In this document: one piece after another, positions 24,145 through 32,614 of the stretch
Numbering within the stretch: the stretch's first letter is position 1
How the letters are laid out: the number at the start of each line of letters is the position of its first letter
Assembly: GCF_024722015.1 (NCBI RefSeq)
Contig: NZ_JANQBD010000005.1
Coordinates: forward strand, 248,001-312,000
Direction of reading: 5' to 3'
From: Paenibacillus radicis (ex Xue et al. 2023)
GTDB taxonomy: Bacteria; Bacillota; Bacilli; Paenibacillales; NBRC-103111
DNA: 64,000 nucleotides
Program-made: the position numbers and the translations under genes
Notes under the pieces: generated by a model
The model's input: only the letters and a program-made list of their open reading frames with translations
Told to the model about the DNA's origin: nothing
Databases searched by the model: none

Positions 24145-25332
24145 ATGAACGCGGTATTATTTGTGGGACATGGAAGCAAGGATGCGGAGGGGAACGAGGA
24201 AATCCGTGTTTTTGTAAGATCAGTGGCTGAAGGACTTGAGAATTTGATGGTGGAGACTTGTTTCCTGGAGTTTGAATCTCCAACTATTATGCAAGGAATA
24301 GATAAATGCGTCAGACAAGGAGCGTCAAGGATAGCGGTTGTCCCTATCACATTATTTTCTGCGGGGCATGCCAAAATCCATATTCCTGCGGCGATAGACG
24401 ATGCTAAATTGCGTTACCCGGCTATTGAATTTACATATGGCAGACCCATTGGAGTCCATCAGCAGGTGCTAGATATCCTCACTTCCAGACTTGAATCTGT
24501 AGGTCCTTTGAACGAACTTGGGCTTAATCAGGAGCAAGGTCTTGAGGAAACAGCTGTACTTGTAGTTGGCCGGGGCAGCAGTGACGCTGATGCAAACAGT
24601 GATTTGTTTAAAATCTCCCGACTATTTTGGGAAAAATTAAAGGTAAAATGGGTTGAAACGGCATTTATCGGGGTAACGGCTCCTTTAATGGATGAAGGTG
24701 TAGAGCGATGCTTGAAGCTGGGGGCGCGCAGAGTTATTATTTTACCTTATTTCTTATTCACAGGTGTATTAATTAAAAGGATGGAGAACATGTTAGAGCA
24801 GTACTCGGAGCGTTATCCTGAGCTCGAATTTGCACTGGCTGATTATTTCGGCTTTCATCCGACATTGAAAAATATTTTGCAGGAGAGAGCGCTTGAAGCT
24901 GTCCAGGGTGAGTCCAAAATGAACTGTGACATGTGCCAATATCGATTGGCAGCGATGGAGCATATCGATCATCACCATCATCATGACGATGACCATCACC
25001 ACGATCATGGTCATGATCATAGTCACGACCACAGTCATGATCACAGTCACGACCACCACGGTCACGAGCACAGTCACGAGCACAGTCATGATCACGATCA
25101 CGACCACAGTCATGATCACGACCACAAGCACGAGCACGGTCATGATCACAAGCATGATCATAGTCACGAGCACGGTCATGATCACGAGCACAGTCACGAG
25201 CACGGTCATGATCACGAGCACAGTCACGAGCATGGTCATAATCACAGTCACGAGCACAACCACAACCACGATCATGATCACAAACATGAGCATGTTCACG
25301 CACATGACTCCAGTAATAATAAATCAAAGTAA
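24145..25332 (+). CDS. cbiX: Sirohydrochlorin cobaltochelatase CbiX with giant His-rich tail
   Basis: Long-form CbiX of about 395 residues that inserts Co2+ into sirohydrochlorin. Two chelatase halves are visible: the first has FVGHGSKDAEG and SAGHAKIHIP with the catalytic histidines, the second VVGRGSSDADANSD has Arg in place of His. A CDMC motif (near residue 261) resembles the Fe-S motif of B. megaterium CbiX. Residues about 273-384 are almost only His, Asp, Gly, Ser and Glu in HDHSHDHS and HEHGHDHE patterns, likely a metal store for cobalt. GGAGGAG lies 7 bases before the ATG. It follows cbiH60 by 34 bases. Confidence 0.94.
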   Translation: MNAVLFVGHGSKDAEGNEEIRVFVRSVAEGLENLMVETCFLEFESPTIMQGIDKCVRQGASRIAVVPITLFSAGHAKIHIPAAIDDAKLRYPAIEFTYGRPIGVHQQVLDILTSRLESVGPLNELGLNQEQGLEETAVLVVGRGSSDADANSDLFKISRLFWEKLKVKWVETAFIGVTAPLMDEGVERCLKLGARRVIILPYFLFTGVLIKRMENMLEQYSERYPELEFALADYFGFHPTLKNILQERALEAVQGESKMNCDMCQYRLAAMEHIDHHHHHDDDHHHDHGHDHSHDHSHDHSHDHHGHEHSHEHSHDHDHDHSHDHDHKHEHGHDHKHDHSHEHGHDHEHSHEHGHDHEHSHEHGHNHSHEHNHNHDHDHKHEHVHAHDSSNNKSK

Positions 25333-25396
25333 TAATACGCTGTTTAAAAGCGATAAAACTGCATCTGTACTTAAATAATCGCAAGGAGGGACTTTC

Positions 25397-26170
25397 ATGA
25401 TACTGGTTATGGCCGGAACTAGTGATGCCCGCGAGTTGGCGTTGCGCATTCATCAGGCAGGCTATACTTTGCTGACTACTGTAGTAACTGACAGTGCTGC
25501 CAAATCGATGGAGGAAGCAGGCTTGCCGGTTCTCATCGGACGTCTGGCTGCCGAAGCTATTGCTGCATTGGTACGGGAGAAGGGAATCCGTACCATCGTT
25601 GACGCAACGCATCCATTTGCCGAAGAAGCGTCCAAAAATGCAATAGCCGCAGCTCAAGAAGCAGGAGTGCCGTACATCCGCTATGAGCGCGACCGTTTGA
25701 CGATTGAAGGGCATCCGCTCATTACATTCGTAGATGATTATGAGCAAGCGGCAGAGCAGGCAGCAGCGCGTAAAGGCGTTGTTATGCTGACAACGGGTAG
25801 CAAGACGCTGCATATTTTTGCCAAGCGACTGCTCGGTCTGCCGGACACGACGTTGGTTGCGCGGATGCTTCCGCGCAGGGATAATATGGAGAAATGTGAA
25901 GAGCTCGGACTTGAGCAAAAAAATATAGTAGCAATGCAGGGGCCTTTTTCCAAGGAGCTGAATAAGGCGCTTTACTCACATTACAATGTGACATTGATGA
26001 TAACAAAGGAAAGCGGAAAGGTCGGCGCGGTGGATGAAAAGCTGGAGTCGGCACTTGAGCTGGGGATTGAATCTATCATTATTGGGCGCCCGTCAGTGGA
26101 GTACGGTTTGCACTTTGGCGATTTCGACAGTGTAGTAAATAAATTAAACGAACTTCTACAGGAGGCGTAA
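25397..26170 (+). CDS. cbiJ: Cobalt-precorrin-6A reductase
   Basis: NAD(P)H-dependent reductase of 257 residues, CbiJ/CobK family. N-terminal Rossmann-like motif ILVMAGTSDARELALRIHQA, then TIVDATHPFAEEASKNA, LTTGSKTLHIFA, ARMLPR and the late MITKESGKVGAVDEKL are all typical. It reduces cobalt-precorrin-6A in the anaerobic route. AAGGAGG precedes the ATG. It lies between cbiX and cbiC, with cbiC starting 4 bases after its stop. Confidence 0.94.
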   Translation: MILVMAGTSDARELALRIHQAGYTLLTTVVTDSAAKSMEEAGLPVLIGRLAAEAIAALVREKGIRTIVDATHPFAEEASKNAIAAAQEAGVPYIRYERDRLTIEGHPLITFVDDYEQAAEQAAARKGVVMLTTGSKTLHIFAKRLLGLPDTTLVARMLPRRDNMEKCEELGLEQKNIVAMQGPFSKELNKALYSHYNVTLMITKESGKVGAVDEKLESALELGIESIIIGRPSVEYGLHFGDFDSVVNKLNELLQEA

Positions 26171-26173
26171 TAT

Positions 26174-26824
26174 ATGGATTTTGGTACGGAGTTTAAGCCA
26201 TTGACGGTTCAACCGCAAGAGATTGAGGAGGAAAGCTTCCGTATGATTACGGACGAATTGGGCGAGCATCCTTTCACAGAGGAGCAGTACCCTGTCGTTC
26301 AGCGGGTTATTCATGCATCCGCAGATTTTGATCTGGGGCGCAGTCTCGTTTTCCATAGAGATGCTATTCAAGCGGGGATTCAAGCGGTTCGAGCTGGAAA
26401 ACCCATTGTAGCAGACGTACAAATGGTACAGGTAGGTATTAGCAAGCCGCGTTTAGCCAAGTTTGGCGGGGACGTTAAGGTGTATATATCTGACCCTGAT
26501 GTAATGGAAGAAGCTAAACGCCTGAATACGACGCGAGCTATCATTTCGATACGCAAAGCGATTCTTGAATCCGACGGCGCTATTTATGCAATCGGCAACG
26601 CACCGACAGCGCTGCTGGAGTTAATCCGCTTAGTTAAGGTAGGCGCTGCTAAGCCTGGCCTGGTGATCGGCGTTCCCGTTGGATTCGTATCTGCAGCGGA
26701 GTCGAAGGAAGAACTGGCTAAGCTGGACATTCCGTTTATTACGAATATCGGACGTAAAGGTGGCAGTCCGGTTGCCGTTGCAACGGTCAATGCGATTTCC
26801 TTAATGGCGGAACGGTTAGGGTAA
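26174..26824 (+). CDS. cbiC: Cobalt-precorrin-8 methylmutase
   Basis: CbiC/CobH of 216 residues that moves the C11 methyl group to C12. The catalytic histidine is in VIHASADFD (near residue 46). Other signatures are IGNAPTALLELIRLV and VGVPVGFVSAAESKEEL, with FITNIGRKGGSPVAVATVNA near the end. Its ribosome-binding site AGGAGG overlaps the end of cbiJ, so translation is probably coupled. Confidence 0.95.
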   Translation: MDFGTEFKPLTVQPQEIEEESFRMITDELGEHPFTEEQYPVVQRVIHASADFDLGRSLVFHRDAIQAGIQAVRAGKPIVADVQMVQVGISKPRLAKFGGDVKVYISDPDVMEEAKRLNTTRAIISIRKAILESDGAIYAIGNAPTALLELIRLVKVGAAKPGLVIGVPVGFVSAAESKEELAKLDIPFITNIGRKGGSPVAVATVNAISLMAERLG

Positions 26825-26830
26825 ACTGCT

Positions 26831-28141
26831 ATGACAGCTGATAAAACGGGCAAGGCAGACAATCCGGATAAAGCTGGGAATATGGACTTAGCAATGGAGT
26901 CAGACAAGTCTTCAAATGAGGTAAGCAAACCAAGTAAGTCAGATAATGCAAGCGAATCAAAAAAGTTAGACGATGCAAGCGAACCAAGCGAATCAAAAAA
27001 GTCTGATAAGGCTGTAAACCCAAGAAAATCAAACCAAGCAGAAGATAGCGCAGCCAAAGAAGAGAAGCCGTTACGGCATGGTTATACAACAGGCTCCTGC
27101 GCGACGGCGGCGACGCAAGCGGCACTAACAGCATTAATCCTGCAGGAGAGCCAGCTGCATGCGACAATTCGAATACCGATTGGTGAGATTGTGACTTTCG
27201 AAATTGTTCGCTGTGAGTATGAAGCGGAGCGCGCAGAAGCAGAAATTATCAAGGATGGCGGCGATGACCCGGATGCAACACATAAAGCGAGAATTATTTC
27301 CGAGGTCAGCTGGCGTTCTGAGCCAGGCATCGAGCTTGATGGGGGAATCGGTGTAGGCCGAGTTACGAAGCCGGGGTTACCCGTGCCAGTCGGTGAAGCT
27401 GCCATTAACCCTGTACCGCGTAAAATGATTCGGCAAGCTACAGAAGCTGTACTTAACCAGTATGGGTTAGACAGGGGAGTTCGGGTTGTTATTTCCGTGC
27501 CGGATGGTGAGGAAATTGCCAAAAAGACATTGAATGGAAGACTTGGAATTCTTGGTGGGATTTCGATCCTTGGTACAAGAGGCACTGTGGTGCCTTTTTC
27601 CACTTCTGCCTATAAAGCAAGCGTCGCCCAAGCTATTCGTGTCGCGGTTACTTGCGGATGCAGTCATTTGGTGCTGTCTACAGGTGGTCGTACTGAGAAG
27701 TATGGGATGGACATGTACCCGGATTTATCAGAGGAAGCGTTTGTCGAGATGGGGGATTTTATTGGTTTTGCTCTTCAGCAAGCGAGAAGACAAGGAATCC
27801 GAAAAGTTACTCTGGTTGGAATGATGGGGAAATTCTCGAAGGTAGCACAGGGCGTTATGATGGTGCATAGTAAAAGCGCGCCCATAGACTTCGGTTTCCT
27901 GGCGCAGGTTGCAACAGAAGCAGGGGCATCCCAAGAGCAAGCAGACGCCATTCTGGGCGCCAATACTGCCGCATTGGTTGGCGATTGGATGCAGGAATGG
28001 GGCTACAGCGACTTTTTTGAGCTCCTGTGTACCTATTGCTGTGACGCTGGCCTGCGGGAAGTCGGAGGCGGCATGGAAATCGAAACCGTAATTATTTCCA
28101 TGAAGGCCAACTTGTTGGGAAGCGCACGAATTGAAGCCTGA
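26831..28141 (+). CDS. cbiD: Cobalt-precorrin-5B C1-methyltransferase with low-complexity N-terminal extension
   Basis: CbiD of 436 residues, longer than the family's usual 360 or so. The canonical start region RHGYTTGSCATAATQAAL begins near residue 82. Before it lie about 80 residues made mainly of Ser, Lys, Asp, Ala and Glu in repeated SESKK/SKPSKS-like motifs, likely disordered. The core motifs GGIGVGRVTKPGLPVPVGEA and VLSTGGRTEKYGM are intact. The ATG lies 6 bases after cbiC with only a weak GGTTAGGG site, so coupling is likely; an internal start nearer the core would remove the extension, but no good site is obvious. A 480-bp repeat-filled gap separates it from cbiET. Confidence 0.92.
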   Translation: MTADKTGKADNPDKAGNMDLAMESDKSSNEVSKPSKSDNASESKKLDDASEPSESKKSDKAVNPRKSNQAEDSAAKEEKPLRHGYTTGSCATAATQAALTALILQESQLHATIRIPIGEIVTFEIVRCEYEAERAEAEIIKDGGDDPDATHKARIISEVSWRSEPGIELDGGIGVGRVTKPGLPVPVGEAAINPVPRKMIRQATEAVLNQYGLDRGVRVVISVPDGEEIAKKTLNGRLGILGGISILGTRGTVVPFSTSAYKASVAQAIRVAVTCGCSHLVLSTGGRTEKYGMDMYPDLSEEAFVEMGDFIGFALQQARRQGIRKVTLVGMMGKFSKVAQGVMMVHSKSAPIDFGFLAQVATEAGASQEQADAILGANTAALVGDWMQEWGYSDFFELLCTYCCDAGLREVGGGMEIETVIISMKANLLGSARIEA

Positions 28142-28161
28142 CCAACGAAATATTGCAAGTG

Positions 28162-28227
28162 AATGGGGTTCGACTGACCGCCATGCAATGCCGCAATGCG
28201 CACCTGGGATTCTCGCGCGTTGGAAAA
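28162..28227 (+). repeat. REP-like palindromic repeat, copy B
   Basis: Starts AATGGGGTTCGACTGACCGC and continues through the GCAATGCCGCAATGCGC core to GCGCGTTGGAAA. CAATGCGC pairs with GCGCGTTG (one G-T). Same family as 13470-13532 and 37867-37942. Confidence 0.75.
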
Positions 28228-28330
28228 TACTCCTGGGCTGGTTATAAGAGACCTGCTTGAGCTGGTGAGGGATTGGAACAGTCGGCGAGGTGATTTATGA
28301 TGGGAATTTTTGGGTGCTGCTCGGAATCGG

Positions 28331-28375
28331 AAAAGTAACAGGAATAAAAGTAACAGAAAAAAAAGTAACAGGAAA
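28331..28375 (+). repeat. Three tandem 15-bp repeats
   Basis: AAAAGTAACAGGAAT, AAAAGTAACAGAAAA and AAAAGTAACAGGAAA follow each other exactly. The last unit leads into the left arm of the large palindrome, whose own TAACAGGAAAA motif is the same core. Confidence 0.85.
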
Positions 28376-28549
28376 ACCTCCTGCTATTTCAGATAGATTT
28401 CCCATAGATAGAAGATTAGCTGGAAAACGTCCTGGTAATTTTCTACTTTTATAGAGAAATGACTGAAATTGATGCAATTAGAGGGAGCTTTTCCAGCTAA
28501 ACAGATAATGAAGCGTAAAACAGCTGAAATAGCTGCATGTTTTCCTGTT
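28366..28549. repeat. Large nested imperfect palindrome
   Basis: The outer arms are 28366-28392 (starts TAACAGGAAAAC, ends CTATTTCAG) and 28523-28549 (its inverse with few mismatches). The inner arms TTAGCTGGAAAA (28416-28427) and TTTTCCAGCTAA (28489-28500) match perfectly. Related units occur at 13885-14021. Confidence 0.75.
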
Positions 28550-28626
28550 AATTTGTCTGAGATCGGTGTCCGGGATCGGTCATAAAGCGATAAAGTGTTT
28601 GTAGTGGATTGGGGGGAATGGACAGG

Positions 28627-29940
28627 ATGAATCAACAGTACGTGCCGGGTGGTGGCAAGGCAAGTAACAGTAAGCCAAAGGTCATAGGCATCGGAGATAA
28701 CGGCCGAGACAGCTTGCTGCCGCTGTATCTCGATTGGATAGCACAAAGCGAGGTGCTTGTAGGCGGGGAGCGTCAGCTCGAATTTTTTCCTGAGTATCAG
28801 GGAGAGAAGGTAGTGCTGAAGGGCGGCTTGAAAGAGCTCGCATCCCAACTAAAGGCAGGAGCGGAGCAGGGGCGAAGAACGGTTGTGTTAGCTTCAGGTG
28901 ATCCGTTATTTTATGGAATAGGCGGGTATTTGAGCTCCAAGCTTGAGGTTGAAGTGTACCCTAATTTGAGCTCGATTCAATTGGCTTTTGCACGTATGGG
29001 TGAAAGCTGGCAGGATGCTGAGCTCATCAGTGTTCATGGGCGAAGCATCAAGGGGCTGGCTCAGCGTATAGATGGGAAACGGAAGGTAGCTTTATTAACC
29101 GACGACACTAATAATCCTGCGGCTATTGCAGCTTATTTGCTTTCTTTTGGGATGACGGAATATGAGGTTTTTGTTGCAGAAAATTTGGATGGTTCTGAAG
29201 AACGCACCGGCTGGTACGGATTGCAGGAGCTGGCAGCCATGGCAGCGGGGGCCTTCTCCTCATTAAATGTGGTCATTCTTAAACATAAAGCCGATGCAGC
29301 CTCCACGCTGCCAGATTGGCCGCTTGGGATTGATGACGAGCTGTTTGCGCAGCGCAAGCCGGATAAAGGCTTAATCACGAAAAAAGAAATCCGTGTGCTG
29401 AGTATTGCGCAGCTGGGGCTTCGGCCGAATAGTATCGTATGGGACATCGGCACCTGCACAGGCTCGGTTGCTATTGAGGCAGCGAGAATTGCGCGTCAGG
29501 GTGAAGTGTATGCCATTGAGAAAAATGAAGGCGACCTACAAAATTGCTTGGAAAATATGCATCGTTTTCGTACGGATATCACAGCTGTTCAGGGGCGTGC
29601 ACCTCAAGGGCTGGAAGCTTTTCCAGACCCGAATGCCGTGTTCATTGGCGGCAGCGGAGGGGAAATGAAAGAGCTGCTTCACGTATGCTGCAGTCGATTG
29701 CAGCCTGGCGGCAGAATTGTGCTGAATGCGGCAACTATAGAAAATTTATATGAAGCAAACCGGACGTTCGCTGAGGAAGGCTTTGCTACAAGCATTACTT
29801 TGGCGCAAATATCGCGCAGCAAACCTATTTTGGATATGACCCGATTCGAAGGCTTGAATCCTATTTATATTATAACGGCACAGCATAAAAAGCCCGACAG
29901 CAGTACGACTGGGGAAAAGGAGACTAAAGCAGGTGAGTAA
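28627..29940 (+). CDS. cbiET: Bifunctional cobalt-precorrin-7 C5/C15-methyltransferase-decarboxylase
   Basis: Fusion of CbiE and CbiT, about 437 residues. The N-terminal 200 residues are the CbiE methylase ([35 protein letters not shown]). The C-terminal part is CbiT, with a SAM site [19 protein letters not shown] and [14 protein letters not shown] before it. It methylates C5 and C15 and removes the C12 acetate carboxyl. I chose ATG 28627 (MNQQYVPGG) with a GGGGGG stretch about 10 bases upstream; TTG 28609 and ATG 28618 are alternatives. cbiL overlaps its end by 8 bases. Confidence 0.93.
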   Translation: MNQQYVPGGGKASNSKPKVIGIGDNGRDSLLPLYLDWIAQSEVLVGGERQLEFFPEYQGEKVVLKGGLKELASQLKAGAEQGRRTVVLASGDPLFYGIGGYLSSKLEVEVYPNLSSIQLAFARMGESWQDAELISVHGRSIKGLAQRIDGKRKVALLTDDTNNPAAIAAYLLSFGMTEYEVFVAENLDGSEERTGWYGLQELAAMAAGAFSSLNVVILKHKADAASTLPDWPLGIDDELFAQRKPDKGLITKKEIRVLSIAQLGLRPNSIVWDIGTCTGSVAIEAARIARQGEVYAIEKNEGDLQNCLENMHRFRTDITAVQGRAPQGLEAFPDPNAVFIGGSGGEMKELLHVCCSRLQPGGRIVLNAATIENLYEANRTFAEEGFATSITLAQISRSKPILDMTRFEGLNPIYIITAQHKKPDSSTTGEKETKAGE

Positions 29941-30643
29941 TTTAGGTGTTTTATATGGTTTGGGCGTTGGTCCAGGCGACCCGGAATTGATTACTGTCAA
30001 AGCTTTTAGAATTTTGAAGGAATCGCCAGTGATTGCCTACCCTCGCAAAAAAAAGGGAGCCAAGAGCTACGCGCTCGCTATTACGGAGCTTTATGTAAAT
30101 ACGGAAGAAAAGACAATGATCGGACTGACCTTCCCGATGACCAGAGATCGCGAAGCCTTGGAGATGCAGTGGAATAAGACAGTGGATTCCGTCTGGGAGC
30201 ATATTCGGCAGGGGAAGAACGTTGCTTTTGTAACCGAAGGCGATCCGATGATATACAGCACATTTATTCATTTGATGCGGCTTATGAAGGAGCGTCATCC
30301 GGAGGTGGATATAATTTCCATACCGGGTATCTCCTCGATCAATGCGTCTGCATCCCGTTTGGGCATCCCGATGGCTGATGGCGATGAGCAGATTGCCATT
30401 GTCCCTGCAACGGATGATTATGACACGATGCGGCATGCGATTGAGTCTCATGATTGTATTGTTTTCATCAAGGTAGCCAAGGTAATCGATCTGATGATAC
30501 GGGTGCTAAGTGATCTTGGTTTGGTGGACAAAGCAGCGGTGCTGACGAAGGTTACCTCCTCGGAGGAAGAGATTTGGCGCAATATTATGGAGCTTAAGGG
30601 TCGTGAGCTGGAATATCTTACGTTAATGGTGGTGAGAAAATAA
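29933..30643 (+). CDS. cbiL: Cobalt-precorrin-2 C20-methyltransferase
   Basis: SAM-dependent methylase of 236 residues. It opens with [20 protein letters not shown] and continues [16 protein letters not shown] and [17 protein letters not shown], the CbiL/CobI hallmarks. The GTG start overlaps cbiET by 8 bases and its stop overlaps the cbiF start by one base, so the three genes are translationally coupled. Confidence 0.95.
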   Translation: MSNLGVLYGLGVGPGDPELITVKAFRILKESPVIAYPRKKKGAKSYALAITELYVNTEEKTMIGLTFPMTRDREALEMQWNKTVDSVWEHIRQGKNVAFVTEGDPMIYSTFIHLMRLMKERHPEVDIISIPGISSINASASRLGIPMADGDEQIAIVPATDDYDTMRHAIESHDCIVFIKVAKVIDLMIRVLSDLGLVDKAAVLTKVTSSEEEIWRNIMELKGRELEYLTLMVVRK

Positions 30644-31419
30644 TGAAAATTTATATTATAGGTGCGGGTCCGGGGGATCCTGATTTGATTACGGTAAAAG
30701 GTCTTCGTATTTTGCAGGAGGCTGACGTTGTGTTGTATACGGATTCGTTGGTGAATGAGGAGCTGATCGCCAAGGCTAAACCTGAGGCTGAAATTTTGAA
30801 AAGCGCAGGGATGGATCTGGAGGAAATGGTCCGGGTGATGGTGGATCGCGTCAAGGAAGGCAAAATGGTGGCGAGAGTTCACACGGGGGATCCTGCTGTG
30901 TTCGGGGCGATCATGGAGCAGATTGCTCTTTTGAAAAAGGAAGGCATCGGCTACGAAATCATTCCAGGTGTGAGCTCGGTATTCGCCTCGGCAGCGGCTG
31001 TTGGTGCGGAGCTGACTATTCCGGAATTAACCCAGACGCTGATTCTAACCCGTGCGGAAGGCCGGACACCGGTACCTGAGCTAGAGAAGCTGAAGGACCT
31101 GGCTGCGCATCACTGCACAATTGCGTTATTTCTAAGTGCAACCTTGACGAGGAAGGTTGTTACCGAGCTGACAGATGCTGGATGGAGCGAGAATACGCCG
31201 GTTGCTGTCGTACAGCGGGCGACTTGGCCGGATCAGCTTATTATACGTACAACGCTTGCAAATCTCGAGAAAGATATGAAGGAGAACGGCATTCGCTCTC
31301 ATGCTATGATTTTGGCAGGCTGGGCGCTTGATCCTGAAATTCACAGCAACGAGGAATACCGCTCCAAGCTGTATGATAAGGAATTTACTCACCGCTTCCG
31401 CAGAGGGGTGAAACCATGA
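30643..31419 (+). CDS. cbiF: Cobalt-precorrin-4 C11-methyltransferase
   Basis: SAM-dependent methylase of 258 residues. Typical motifs: IIGAGPGDPDLITVKGLRIL, VLYTDSLVNEELI, RVHTGDPAVFGAIMEQI and VVQRATWPDQLI. It starts at the TAATG junction with cbiL and overlaps cbiG by 4 bases (ATGA). Confidence 0.96.
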   Translation: MKIYIIGAGPGDPDLITVKGLRILQEADVVLYTDSLVNEELIAKAKPEAEILKSAGMDLEEMVRVMVDRVKEGKMVARVHTGDPAVFGAIMEQIALLKKEGIGYEIIPGVSSVFASAAAVGAELTIPELTQTLILTRAEGRTPVPELEKLKDLAAHHCTIALFLSATLTRKVVTELTDAGWSENTPVAVVQRATWPDQLIIRTTLANLEKDMKENGIRSHAMILAGWALDPEIHSNEEYRSKLYDKEFTHRFRRGVKP

Positions 31420-32540
31420 TTACGCTGAGCGAAGGCGTCATGCCATCTATTGAACAACGCGGCGATTATGCGATTATTGCTATTACCAAGCACGGTGTCG
31501 AGATGGCAAGAAAGCTGCAAAGCTCCTTCTCTCATTCGGATTTATATTATATGTCTAAATTCGAGCGTGGAGATGAAGCGGCTCGCGGCATTCAAATGTT
31601 CGAGGGAAGCGTGCGAATGTTATTTCCTGCGTTATTTCCATCTTATAAAGGTCTTATTATCATTATTTCATTGGGTGCGGTTATCCGTATGATTGCTCCT
31701 TTACTGGAGGATAAAAAGAAAGATCCCGGCATCGTAGTCATCGACGATAAAGGAGAGCATGTAATCAGCGTGTTGTCCGGACATTTGGGCGGTGCCAATG
31801 AGCTGACACGTGAGGTGGCAGCTGCCCTTGATGCCCGAGCGGTCATTACAACGGCTTCTGATGTGCAAGGGACCATTGCCGTTGATTTGTTCGGACGCCG
31901 CTTCGGCTGGGTGTGGGAATCGGCGGATAAGCTGACTCCGGTTAGCGCATCCGTCGTCAACGAGGAGCAGGTTGCCGTCGTGCAGGAGTCAGGCGAAACC
32001 GGCTGGTGGCTTTATAATACGCCGCTGCCTGCGAATATCCATGTCTACGCATCGGTAGCCGAGGCGATTGCCTCACAGCCGAAGGCAGCGCTAGTGGTCA
32101 CACATCGGGTGCTGACCCCTGATGAGGAAGCGATCCTCGCCAACGGTGTGCTGTATCGGCCGAAGGTGCTTGCCCTTGGCGTAGGCTGCAACCGCGGTAC
32201 ATCCGCCGAGGAGATCGAAGCTGTGATTACGGAAACGCTGGCGGAGCTGAAGTTTTCGCTGAGCAGCGTGAAGGCGCTCTGCACAATCGACCTGAAAAAG
32301 GACGAGGAGGGTCTGCTCGCGGTCGTACAAAAGTATGGCTGGGTGTTCGAAACTTATACGCCGGAGCAGCTGAACGAGGTGCCTATCGATGACCCATCAG
32401 AAACCGTGTATAAATTCACCGGTGCGTACGCGGTAAGTGAGCCCGCTGCAAAGCTTTACTCCGGTGTTTCAACGCTTGCGCTTGTTAAGAAAAAATCCGG
32501 CAATGTCACGGTTTCCGTTGCTGTCATTCCGTTTACTTAA
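31416..32540 (+). CDS. cbiG: Cobalt-precorrin-5A hydrolase
   Basis: CbiG of 374 residues that opens the lactone and releases acetaldehyde. The N-terminal part has AIIAITKHGVEMARKLQ, LIIIISLGAVIRMIAP and the conserved VLSGHLGGANELTRE. The C-terminal domain begins LALGVGCNRGTSAEEIEAV. The start ATG overlaps the cbiF stop and has GAGGGGTG before it. Confidence 0.95.
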   Translation: MITLSEGVMPSIEQRGDYAIIAITKHGVEMARKLQSSFSHSDLYYMSKFERGDEAARGIQMFEGSVRMLFPALFPSYKGLIIIISLGAVIRMIAPLLEDKKKDPGIVVIDDKGEHVISVLSGHLGGANELTREVAAALDARAVITTASDVQGTIAVDLFGRRFGWVWESADKLTPVSASVVNEEQVAVVQESGETGWWLYNTPLPANIHVYASVAEAIASQPKAALVVTHRVLTPDEEAILANGVLYRPKVLALGVGCNRGTSAEEIEAVITETLAELKFSLSSVKALCTIDLKKDEEGLLAVVQKYGWVFETYTPEQLNEVPIDDPSETVYKFTGAYAVSEPAAKLYSGVSTLALVKKKSGNVTVSVAVIPFT

Positions 32541-32614
32541 GGGAATAAGAAGCCGATTTATTGAATAAAGGGTAAAGGATATATCTTTAATTAAGCTCTT
32601 ATAAGGAGAATCCA

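Larger units (their letters stand above)
28142..28626. other. Repeat-filled gap inside the cobalamin operon
   Basis: About 485 bases without a gene between cbiD and cbiET. It contains REP-like copy B (28162-28227), three tandem 15-bp units (28331-28375) and a large nested imperfect palindrome (28366-28549). No promoter or terminator with a T tract is clear, so the transcript probably reads through and carries these structures. Confidence 0.65.

Noticed and set aside
24773-25918. Long minus-strand frame (381 codons) rich in Cys, Arg and Asp, plus Val/Met-rich frames over the same region
   Set aside because: These are mirror images of the His/Asp codon repeats of cbiX; the repeat removes stop codons on all frames.
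28330-28560. CRISPR-like array
   Set aside because: The 15-bp units are directly tandem with no spacers, and no cas gene is near.
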